From positions 1 to 5,855 of the forward strand of contig JABMPO010000092.1 of the NCBI GenBank assembly GCA_013203015.1: a stretch of DNA of 5,855 nt. The letters are read 5' to 3'. Positions 1 to 5,567 of the stretch are shown here, piece by piece; positions within the stretch are counted from its first letter, which is position 1, and each line of letters opens with the position of its first letter. Source of the stretch: Fidelibacterota bacterium. Lineage in GTDB: Bacteria > Fidelibacterota > Marinisomatia > Marinisomatales > TCS56. Both the position numbers and the translations under genes were made by a program. The notes beneath the pieces were generated by a model. The model was not told the origin of the DNA. It searched no databases and saw only the letters and a list, made by a program, of their open reading frames with translations.

Positions 1-677
1 AAGCTGGTATGTCCGAAAACATTGGGAATAATCCCCAGTAGAATTAGCCAAAGAAAATCAATCCTAGCGGCCGGCAATAGCGACTGACCAGTAAAACCGA
101 TCATAAGCAGCATAGTAAGCGCTCCAACCAGATAAAGACTTCGGCTGAATATCAGTGCGGCCGTGTCTTTGCGGATTTGTTCGGTCAAGAGCAGAACCGC
201 GGCAATAAAAACTGAAGCGGCCAGACCGAGCAAATTACCGGTGGTACTAGCCTGTCCGAAATCGAAGTGTCCGCCTTGGATTATTACCGCACCGCCAATG
301 GCTGCGATCAAACCAAACAGGATCGTTTTGCTCCAGATCCGACCTAAGGCAAAACGTTCGATAATGACCGTAAATACCGGAGCCATGGTAGACAGAACAG
401 TGGCATTGGCGATGGACGTGTATTTCAGCGCTCCGAAAAAACAGGCAAAATGCAGACCAAGCAATATGCCGGCAACTATAACCCGGCCACGGTTGACCGA
501 TGATAAGCCACTGGACCGTCCGGGCAGGGTTATAACCCATAGAATAGCACTGGCGATCGCCATGCGCCAAAAAGCGATTGTGATTGCCGGTAAATCGGGA
601 ACCATCCGTACAAAAATGCTGGCTGTACTGACGGCCAACAAGCCCAAAGGTAAAACTATAATAACTGGAATTCGCAT
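1..677 (-). CDS. EamA/DMT-family inner-membrane transporter, C-terminus cut by window edge
   Basis: Reading the minus strand from the ATG at 677 gives 225 complete codons running off base 1. The product is a very hydrophobic drug/metabolite-transporter (EamA) protein, a family of inner-membrane exporters of small metabolites. Visible family features are helix 1 with LGLLAVSTASIFVRM (residues 11-25), FWRM at 37-40, the end-of-repeat signature ANATVLSTMAPVFTVIIER (90-108), helix 118-134, and a second EamA repeat starting near 148. It ends at IIPNVFGHTS (216-225), which matches the conserved P-x-x-x-GH segment of repeat two. Family members are about 290-300 residues, so roughly 70 are missing. 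The start is fixed by an in-frame TAA three codons upstream. No Shine-Dalgarno is visible. Long open frames inside it, on both strands, are shadows. Divergent from the porin-like gene. The substrate cannot be told. Confidence 0.9.
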   Translation of the reverse strand, partial: MRIPVIIVLPLGLLAVSTASIFVRMVPDLPAITIAFWRMAIASAILWVITLPGRSSGLSSVNRGRVIVAGILLGLHFACFFGALKYTSIANATVLSTMAPVFTVIIERFALGRIWSKTILFGLIAAIGGAVIIQGGHFDFGQASTTGNLLGLAASVFIAAVLLLTEQIRKDTAALIFSRSLYLVGALTMLLMIGFTGQSLLPAARIDFLWLILLGIIPNVFGHTS

Positions 678-870
678 TAATAATTATTTTAAGTTATTAA
701 TGAATAGAGAGGCTGAACGATTTTAATCAAGATGTCTGGTCTTGTTTTTAGTTTAGTGAGTAGCTTAATTTTTACCAGCAAATTTTGCGACATTTTTTAT
801 TAGATAAATTACCTACAAATATAAACACCAAATAACACCCAACTTCATTATCAATTAAGGGGGATCAACG

Positions 871-2091
871 ATGACTAGACCAAATTTTTTCTTTTTTGCC
901 ATTGTTTATTTTATGGGATTAACGAGCTTTCTGCCAGCCGGAGATAGCGCCGTAAATTCAGAAATCAGCGGATTTATCAAATTTGATGGCTATTATGATA
1001 CCCGCCAGGTAACCTCAGCCCGGGAAGGCCATTTCCACCTCTATCCCAAGGATATTGATAAAGATAGCGAGGGGAATGATTTGAATGCTGTTAGCAATAT
1101 CAATATGGTCAATTTCCAGTCGCGGGTGCGAATAAAAATGAATGCTCCGGAAGCACTGGGCGCTAAAGTAAGTGGTTTGCTGGAAGCTGATTTTTTTGGT
1201 GCCTCGGGTGACAATGAAGACGAATTGCGTCTGCGTCATGCCACCATCAAACTGGACTGGGTCGGCAGTCAATTACTGATCGGTCAGTATTGGTCACCAT
1301 TATTTACCCCGGCGGTCTATCCACAAACAGTCAGTTTTAATACTGGAATGCCGTTCCAACCCTTTGCTCGTAATCCACAAATACGCTATACGCTAAAAAT
1401 GGGCGATAACTTAGCGCTATTTGGAGCAGCAACCATGCAGCGTGACGCCTACGAGGAAAACGGCGGCCGTGTAAAGCAGCAGATGTCCGGGTTACCCGGA
1501 TTGCATGGTAATGCTGAGCTGGGAAATGCCAAAGCGCTGGTGGGCGCCGGTGGACACCTGCGCTTCATCCGCCATGATGCCGCGGCTGATGTAATGTCGT
1601 CGCTGGTGTTGACTGGTTACGGAAAACTGGTTGGCTCAAAGTTTGCCCTGCGCGGTAAAATGGTTTACGGTGGCGACATGACCGATCAATTGATGTTGGG
1701 TGGTTATACCGTTCTCACCGACACAGTGTCAGGGTCAGTGGACTATCAGCCATTGCAAACTATTAGTGCTTGGTTTGATATTGCCTCAGTTGGTAAGCCA
1801 ATAACCGTAGGTATCTTTGGTGGATATTCCAGCAATCTTGGACTTGCTTCCGATAAAACAACAAATCAGACCGAAGCTTTTTTTGCTCGCAGCTCGAATA
1901 TCACCGGTTTATGGCGCCTGAGCCCTCGGGCTGTGTACAATGTTGGAAAACTTCGTTTCGCATTTGAACTTGAAATAACCAGCGTTCTGTATGCCAGCGA
2001 CTACGAGCAGAATCTGGCACCAAAGGAATTATCTGATGACGAACGGGTAACCAATATTCGCGGTCTTTTTGCCACCTATTTGTTCTTTTAA
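871..2091 (+). CDS. Porin-like outer-membrane beta-barrel protein (DcaP-like family)
   Basis: A 406-residue secreted protein, complete from ATG to TAA. The start is supported by a strong Shine-Dalgarno, AAGGGGG at 857-863, seven bases before the ATG. Residues 1 to about 28 form a signal peptide (basic Arg3, then a Phe-rich hydrophobic core). The mature part opens with SGFIKFDGYYDTRQV (33-47) and alternates short amphipathic strands with turns, ending in GLFATYLFF. A C-terminal aromatic residue is the usual signal for outer-membrane barrel assembly. The segments GQYWSPLF and FNTGMPFQPFARNPQIRYT (near 138-145 and 156-174) resemble DcaP-like porin-type proteins of Bacteroidota and relatives, as I recall the family. 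Probable role: diffusion channel or passive uptake in the outer membrane; substrate unknown. It appears monocistronic, with a terminator at 2210-2244. A weak TATAAA at 820-825 could be a -10 element, but no good -35 accompanies it. Confidence 0.85.
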   Translation: MTRPNFFFFAIVYFMGLTSFLPAGDSAVNSEISGFIKFDGYYDTRQVTSAREGHFHLYPKDIDKDSEGNDLNAVSNINMVNFQSRVRIKMNAPEALGAKVSGLLEADFFGASGDNEDELRLRHATIKLDWVGSQLLIGQYWSPLFTPAVYPQTVSFNTGMPFQPFARNPQIRYTLKMGDNLALFGAATMQRDAYEENGGRVKQQMSGLPGLHGNAELGNAKALVGAGGHLRFIRHDAAADVMSSLVLTGYGKLVGSKFALRGKMVYGGDMTDQLMLGGYTVLTDTVSGSVDYQPLQTISAWFDIASVGKPITVGIFGGYSSNLGLASDKTTNQTEAFFARSSNITGLWRLSPRAVYNVGKLRFAFELEITSVLYASDYEQNLAPKELSDDERVTNIRGLFATYLFF

Positions 2092-2184
2092 TCCGCCTTT
2101 GCGTACGACTACGGCGGACAAGAGAAAGACAGGTTAAAATCCCCGTTGCTTGCGGTGGAATAGAAGGGCCAGGGCTTGCCCTGG
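2092..2184. repeat. Cluster of three short palindromes after the porin-like gene
   Basis: Directly after the porin stop codon lie three inverted repeats in 93 bases. First, TCCGCC (2092-2097) pairs with GGCGGA (2113-2118), with a CGTA/TACG pair inside the loop. Second, CCCCG (2141-2145) pairs with CGGTGG (2153-2158) with one bulged T and a loop of TTGCTTG. Third, CCAGGGC (2169-2175) pairs perfectly with GCCCTGG (2178-2184) around TT. The second and third share the core GCTTGC. None has a U-tract, so they are not simple terminators. They resemble intergenic REP-like or MITE-like palindromic elements found dispersed in many genomes, but copy number cannot be judged from one window. Confidence 0.5.
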
Positions 2185-2209
2185 GGTACATACCATTGAT
2201 TATATGAAA

Positions 2210-2244
2210 TTAAAAAGCCGGGCAGTAAATGTCCGGCTTTTTAA
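2210..2244. terminator. Bidirectional intrinsic terminator between convergent genes
   Basis: A perfect 12-base inverted repeat: TTAAAAAGCCGG at 2210-2221 pairs with CCGGCTTTTTAA at 2233-2244, around an 11-base loop that may close further through C2223-G2231. The GC-rich stem is followed by five T's on the plus strand and, read from the other side, five U's on the minus strand. It therefore fits a terminator for both the porin-like gene (ends 2091, plus) and the LiaF-like gene (ends 2263, minus). Confidence 0.88.
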
Positions 2245-2262
2245 TAATTACGCAACTCGCGC

Positions 2263-2952
2263 CTAAGTTTTTATTTCAATACTGCCGAACAAAACTGTCC
2301 CATTTATTCTGACGGTCTTTGTAGCGTGACCGTCACCGGAGCCGGACTTATTGGTGATATTACCAAATAGTGGAGTGCCGGTTGTTATCACCTGCCAGTC
2401 TTTAGGGACTCTAATTTCTATGCCACCGAAGATGGCTGTAAAAGTAAACACGCACTCATCCGTCGGGTTGGCAGTACCACAGTCAATATCTAAGCCACCA
2501 AAGATTGCCAGCGCTTCACCACCCTCAAGTGACTGAGAGACAATTTGATGATCGCCTCCTCCAAAAATTCCACTAAGGTTAAAATAATTTTCATTCACCT
2601 TTTTACCTAGTTTATGGAATAAGCTTGAATGCCCTTTGGCTTTGAGAAGTATCTGAAGTCCAACGATGATCAGAACTACCGGCCAGAAGCGCCAGATACT
2701 GCCCCAGTTGATTATATCAAGCGTAGCGGATAAAAACAGCACTCCCATGAAAATTAAGATTGTCCCGCCAGACTGCTGCTTGTTTTTGAACTGGGAGATT
2801 CCGATTATTATTAAAATCAAGGGCCACCACCCGGCAACGAAATGACCAAAATGGAGAATGTTTAAAGAGTCTAATAAAAAAAGACCGCCAATTATAACCA
2901 GCAAAAAACCGGTGATGGCATGGCTTGAAGGATGTTTTTGTTTTTCACTCAT
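2263..2952 (-). CDS. LiaF-like membrane protein: four-helix N-terminus plus IFGG-repeat C-terminal domain
   Basis: A 229-residue integral membrane protein. Four hydrophobic helices lie at about residues 13-30, 38-54, 63-80 and 88-104, arranged as two similar hairpins (GFLLVIIGGLFLLDSLNIL and GWWPLILIIIG, then ILIFMGVLFLSATLDI and FWPVVLIIVGLQILL). This is typical of the LiaI/LiaF-like transmembrane (DUF5668-type) region. The soluble C-terminal part (about 120-229) repeats an [IL]FG[GNS] turn at 129-132, 150-153, 174-177, 195-198 and 221-224. That is characteristic of the LiaF C-terminal 'cell-wall-active antibiotics response' domain, predicted to be a stacked beta structure. In Firmicutes LiaF restrains the envelope-stress sensor LiaS. 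No two-component genes are seen here, so that role is not transferable. No clear Shine-Dalgarno; the ATG at 2952 gives a short polar lead before helix 1. Ends at the shared terminator with the porin-like gene. Confidence 0.85.
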   Translation of the reverse strand: MSEKQKHPSSHAITGFLLVIIGGLFLLDSLNILHFGHFVAGWWPLILIIIGISQFKNKQQSGGTILIFMGVLFLSATLDIINWGSIWRFWPVVLIIVGLQILLKAKGHSSLFHKLGKKVNENYFNLSGIFGGGDHQIVSQSLEGGEALAIFGGLDIDCGTANPTDECVFTFTAIFGGIEIRVPKDWQVITTGTPLFGNITNKSGSGDGHATKTVRINGTVLFGSIEIKT

Positions 2953-3003
2953 AAAGAAGCTTCGCTACTGATATAAAAATGTAAGGCTGGTCTTAATAAA
3001 TAC

Positions 3004-3035
3004 AAAGGAGAATATTCTACTATATGGTGGTTTAG
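3004..3035 (+). promoter_or_regulatory. Displaced Shine-Dalgarno with a three-codon mini-ORF in the kinase leader
   Basis: AAAGGAG at 3004-3010 is the only good Shine-Dalgarno before the kinase gene, yet it sits 32 bases upstream of the first possible in-frame start (TTG 3043) and 41 upstream of the first ATG (3052). The nearest ATG (3024, 13 bases after the motif, a long spacing) opens ATG GTG GTT TAG, a three-codon frame in a different phase. The kinase frame is open back to a TAA at 2974, but between the motif and 3043 the only start-like codon in phase is ATA at 3022. Possible readings are a minimal leader peptide with re-initiation, initiation at ATA, a chance match, or a sequence error. 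Confidence 0.4.
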
Positions 3036-3051
3036 CTTTAACTTGGTTGTT

Positions 3052-3846
3052 ATGATGGAACGCCTGAATCAATTATTTTCACCGATTCTTACCGCAGGAA
3101 GCCTGCCTTCGGGGCTTGCCATCGATGAGATATTGAGAAGAGATTTTCTGTTGACGCAGGCAACGGCTATATATAAGCAGAAGGTCAATACCGTCGTCCG
3201 GCTTGCACTGGAAGAGCAGCCGGTTGTAGTTAAACTTTTTGGTTGGCGCAATCCATTGCATTATTTTTTATCTCCAGGCATGCTGAGTCGAGCCTGGCTG
3301 AGTTGGCAGACCGCTAACTCATTGCTGCAGGCTGGCGTCCGTACCCCCGAGCCGCGCTTTGTTTATACTAGTCGTAAGAAAGGTTTTATACAAGCTAATG
3401 TTTATATTACAAACAGCCTGGAACAGCATTATTCACTACGGCAATTTCTAAATAGTAAGCCCGCTATTAATGATGCCAGGAAGGTGATTAAAGACTTGGC
3501 AATAAGTTTGGCCAGGATGCACGAAGCTGGGATTTTCCATCGCGATTTAACACCGGGAAATATACTGATAGATGAAAAACAGCAAACTTATCTGGTCGAC
3601 TTGAATAGAACAGTCATCCGTTCAAGACTGACGGTTTCCCAGAGATTGCGTGATCTGGCCAAATTAAACTTTAAAGGTCGGCAGCCGCAGTTTGAACAGC
3701 CACTGGTGGCTGCTTTTTGTGATTTTTATGCGACTGAATGTCGGTCGCCGGTCGACTGGTTAAACGGTTATTGGGAGCATCGCCGCCAGCTGTTGGCTTA
3801 TCGTCGCCGAAAGGCAGCACTTAAACGCTTAAAGCCGGGTAAATAA
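3052..3846 (+). CDS. Lipopolysaccharide-kinase (Kdo/WaaP/InaA) family protein
   Basis: 264 residues from the ATG at 3052, with protein-kinase-like catalytic residues in the usual order. Lys61 in VVVKLF (the beta-3 ATP-binding lysine) is followed by HEAGIFHRDLTPGNILID at 157-174, with HRD 163-165, catalytic Asp165 and metal-binding Asn170. VDLN at 182-185 stands for the DFG motif (Asp183). The stretch SRAWLSWQTANSLLQAGVRTP (79-99) matches the WaaP/InaA pattern of a tryptophan-rich helix followed by 'G-x-x-TP-x-P'. Length is normal. WaaP phosphorylates core heptose of lipopolysaccharide in enterobacteria; here the acceptor is unknown and a lipid or glycan is only inferred. The C-terminus is very basic (RRRKAALKRLKPGK). 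The start is uncertain: TTG 3043, ATG 3052 and ATG 3055 are all in frame and none has a well-placed Shine-Dalgarno. The last 18 bases overlap the convergent methyltransferase gene. It has all key catalytic residues, so it is probably active. Confidence 0.85.
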   Translation: MMERLNQLFSPILTAGSLPSGLAIDEILRRDFLLTQATAIYKQKVNTVVRLALEEQPVVVKLFGWRNPLHYFLSPGMLSRAWLSWQTANSLLQAGVRTPEPRFVYTSRKKGFIQANVYITNSLEQHYSLRQFLNSKPAINDARKVIKDLAISLARMHEAGIFHRDLTPGNILIDEKQQTYLVDLNRTVIRSRLTVSQRLRDLAKLNFKGRQPQFEQPLVAAFCDFYATECRSPVDWLNGYWEHRRQLLAYRRRKAALKRLKPGK

Positions 3847-4443
3847 TGCTATTCGATGAGCATGTAGGCCGGGCAAGACCGAAGACAAAGCCTTCAGCTC
3901 CAAGCCGGCAGTACGGGCTTCCTCAACCAGATCAGATTTAGAGAGCATTGTAATTCGCGAAGGCATTTTCACAATCGCCCGATGGGCTAAATGCAGCCAA
4001 CTTGAAATATATAGCGACACGACGATCCACTTTCGGCTAATCCTGGCAAACTCTTGATAAATTGCAATCCGCTCAGTGGATTTATGCATGTGTTGTAGCA
4101 GGCGGAAGCAAAATACACCGTCAAAGCGACCGTCAGCAAAAGGCAATTTATCAGCCGGTGCTTCTACGGCTGCAGGATCGGAGCAGACCTTTTCATTGTA
4201 ATAGGCCACGGTATGGTGATTCAGGTCGGCCGCATGGACGGTTCCATAATCACTTAATAAATGAAAAAAACGTCCATAGCCACAGGGCACATCAAGGATA
4301 TCACCAGCCAGTTCATATTTCTGAAAAAGCTGTTTGACCAATCGTTGTTCACGGTCGCTGATCCAGCGTTGATCCCAAGACCGGTACCTTCTGTTGGCAT
4401 ATCTTTCGACTTCTGAGAGATCTTGATAGATTTTATAAGCCAT
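3829..4443 (-). CDS. Class I SAM-dependent methyltransferase
   Basis: 204 residues from the ATG at 4443. The Rossmann-fold methyltransferase motifs are clear: motif I ILDVPCGYGRF (49-59) binds S-adenosylmethionine, Asp73 in VHAADLN (69-75) is the acidic residue at the end of strand 2, ADKLPFADGRFDGVFCF (97-113) covers the adenine-binding Asp98 and motif IV region, and RLLQHM follows. The N-terminus is polar and aromatic (YANRRYRSWDQRW, 15-27). A hydrophobic stretch near 145-160 (KWIVVSLYISSWLHL) is the core strand and helix, not a membrane span. The ATG at 4443 is preferred over TTG at 4461 because AGGA at 4452-4455 lies eight bases upstream of it and would be inside the longer version. It follows the aldo/keto reductase by 35 bases, so probably one transcript. 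It converges on the kinase with an 18-base overlap. Small-molecule, lipid or glycan acceptor likely; not identifiable. Confidence 0.88.
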   Translation of the reverse strand: MAYKIYQDLSEVERYANRRYRSWDQRWISDREQRLVKQLFQKYELAGDILDVPCGYGRFFHLLSDYGTVHAADLNHHTVAYYNEKVCSDPAAVEAPADKLPFADGRFDGVFCFRLLQHMHKSTERIAIYQEFARISRKWIVVSLYISSWLHLAHRAIVKMPSRITMLSKSDLVEEARTAGLELKALSSVLPGLHAHRIALFTRL

Positions 4444-4478
4444 TAGCGTTTTCCTGCACAATTAATGGTTTCGCGCTA

Positions 4479-5435
4479 TTAATACAAGGAAAAGACCCAC
4501 TGTGAATCTTCCTCGTTCAGGGGTTCGCCCAGAGCGGCGGCGGCAGCAACCTGATCCGGGTTGCGCTGCCCCAGCAGTACACATCCTGTGGGAGCGTCAC
4601 TAAGCAAAGCCCCGGTTAATCCATACAGAACCGGTTGTGGGTGATCCGGGAATCGATCTTTGAGCATTTGTTTGTTTTCCTGCATGCGAGTAATGAAATC
4701 TGCGTCTGTGAATTCTGGGACAGTGGACCTGAAATCGCCGGATTCAAATTTAGCTGGACCAGCGTACTTGCCGGTCAGTAGTCCATGGCGCAACGGGGAA
4801 AAGAAGACAACTCCAACTTGATTTGTATCGACCCAGTTTTTCAACCCACTGTCACCGTAAGCATCATCATAAACATTGCGATAGGGTTGTATCACATCCG
4901 GGTTAATTTGATCAACGACCTTCATAATCTTAGACAAATTCCAGTCTGACAAACCGATGAACCGGATTTTCCCCTCATCCTTGAAGCGTAACATGGTTTC
5001 CATTGCCGCGCCGAGATATTCTTCCTGCTTACCAAACATACAGTGGTGGAAATAATATAAATCGAGTTGATCTACTTTTAGCAGTCGCAGGGAATTTTCC
5101 AGCTGTTTCCGCATTTGATCCGGGTGATAAAAATGGGGATATGCTCCCTGATCCCAACCAACTTTTGAAGCAAGGAATATATCGTTCCGGGGTACCGTAT
5201 TCCAGGTTTGTCCGATCAACTTTTCGGAATGCCCGTTGCCATACACGTCGGCTGTGTCCCAATGGTTGATTCCGCTCTCCCAGGCCAGTATCAAAGCCCG
5301 CTGCGCCAGACTATCATCGTGCCCGCCCCAACCCACTCCACGGCCGCCCGCCTTGTTGGGTCCGCCATGAGCCCAGGTGCCTAAACTAATGGTTGAGACC
5401 TCTTGATTAGTACGCCCCAAAATGATTTTTTTCAT
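4479..5435 (-). CDS. Aldo/keto reductase, NAD(P)H-dependent
   Basis: A complete 318-residue TIM-barrel aldo/keto reductase, a cytoplasmic enzyme reducing aldehydes or ketones to alcohols with NAD(P)H. The full catalytic tetrad is visible: Asp60 in HWDTADVYG, Tyr65 in the same motif, Lys91 in LASKVG, and His130 in LDLYYFHH. Further family marks are GNGHSEKLIG (66-75), IGLSDWN in the middle of the barrel, the cofactor-loop sequence SPLRHGLLTGKY, and the late VLLGQRNPDQV segment near the C-terminus. An insertion rich in glycine (GGRGVGWGGHDDS, about 30-42) follows strand 1, as in many bacterial members related to the YajO/YhdN type. AGGA at 5443-5446 is seven bases before the ATG. The gene ends in tandem stops, TAA TAG. 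First gene of a likely two-gene unit with the methyltransferase. The substrate is unknown; these enzymes are often broad. Confidence 0.93.
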   Translation of the reverse strand: MKKIILGRTNQEVSTISLGTWAHGGPNKAGGRGVGWGGHDDSLAQRALILAWESGINHWDTADVYGNGHSEKLIGQTWNTVPRNDIFLASKVGWDQGAYPHFYHPDQMRKQLENSLRLLKVDQLDLYYFHHCMFGKQEEYLGAAMETMLRFKDEGKIRFIGLSDWNLSKIMKVVDQINPDVIQPYRNVYDDAYGDSGLKNWVDTNQVGVVFFSPLRHGLLTGKYAGPAKFESGDFRSTVPEFTDADFITRMQENKQMLKDRFPDHPQPVLYGLTGALLSDAPTGCVLLGQRNPDQVAAAAALGEPLNEEDSQWVFSLY

Positions 5436-5461
5436 CTGATATTCCTAATAAACCATATTTG

Positions 5462-5482
5462 ATTATCACATTGCTATGTCAA
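5462..5482 (-). promoter_or_regulatory. Candidate promoter for the aldo/keto reductase-methyltransferase unit
   Basis: On the minus strand, TGTGATAAT (5470-5462) fits an extended -10 element (TG-n-GATAAT, five of six matches to TATAAT). A start site about seven bases downstream would leave a roughly 20-base leader holding the AGGA ribosome site. A perfect TTGACA lies at 5482-5477, but it is only nine bases from this -10. At 17 bases it would instead pair with a poor AATATG (5459-5454). Either reading places the promoter between the hairpin at 5505-5537 and the gene. This is sequence matching only, assuming a sigma-70-like consensus. Confidence 0.3.
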
Positions 5483-5504
5483 AATTAAGCGAATATTCTG
5501 TTGG

Positions 5505-5537
5505 AAAAAAGCCGCTTGTCAACGTCAGGCGGCTTTT
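5505..5537. terminator. Intrinsic terminator hairpin in a divergent intergenic region
   Basis: GCCGC (5511-5515) pairs with GCGGC (5529-5533). The stem is extended inward by T-G, T-A and G-C pairs to a seven-base loop and outward by AAAA/TTTT. Read on the minus strand the stem is followed by six U's (A's at 5505-5510), a good terminator; on the plus strand only four T's follow. It lies between the divergent aldo/keto reductase (minus) and lipoprotein (plus) genes, so neither gene ends here. It may insulate the two units or end a short transcript. Confidence 0.65.
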
Positions 5538-5567
5538 AAAATCTGATAGTAATTTGTAAATTTAAAT

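Noticed and set aside
247..570. Minus-strand open frame of 107 codons in another phase inside the transporter gene
   Set aside because: It is a shifted reading of the same strand; the true phase gives the membrane helices and EamA signatures.
163..726. Long plus-strand open frame (187 codons) opposite the transporter gene
   Set aside because: It lies almost wholly antisense to a well-supported EamA gene, is rich in Lys, Arg, Pro and Thr in a shadow-like pattern, and has no family resemblance.
728..749. CAAGA/TCTTG hairpin followed by five T's between the transporter and porin-like genes
   Set aside because: The stem is only five base pairs, three of them A-T, and no plus-strand gene ends before it, so it is too weak to call a terminator.
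1901..2191. Minus-strand open frame of 96 codons over the porin 3' end and the palindrome cluster
   Set aside because: It has low-complexity basic composition, spans intergenic repeats and has no ribosome site; it is a shadow frame.
4444..4461. Alternative upstream TTG start for the methyltransferase
   Set aside because: The extra six codons would contain the AGGA ribosome site that is well placed for the ATG at 4443.
4444..4478. TAGCG/CGCTA inverted repeat spanning the gap between the reductase and methyltransferase genes, enclosing the ribosome site
   Set aside because: Five base pairs closing a 25-base loop is not a convincing RNA structure and is expected by chance.
5003..5269. Plus-strand open frame of 88 codons opposite the aldo/keto reductase
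   Set aside because: It is fully antisense to a gene with an intact catalytic tetrad and shows no start signal or recognisable domain.
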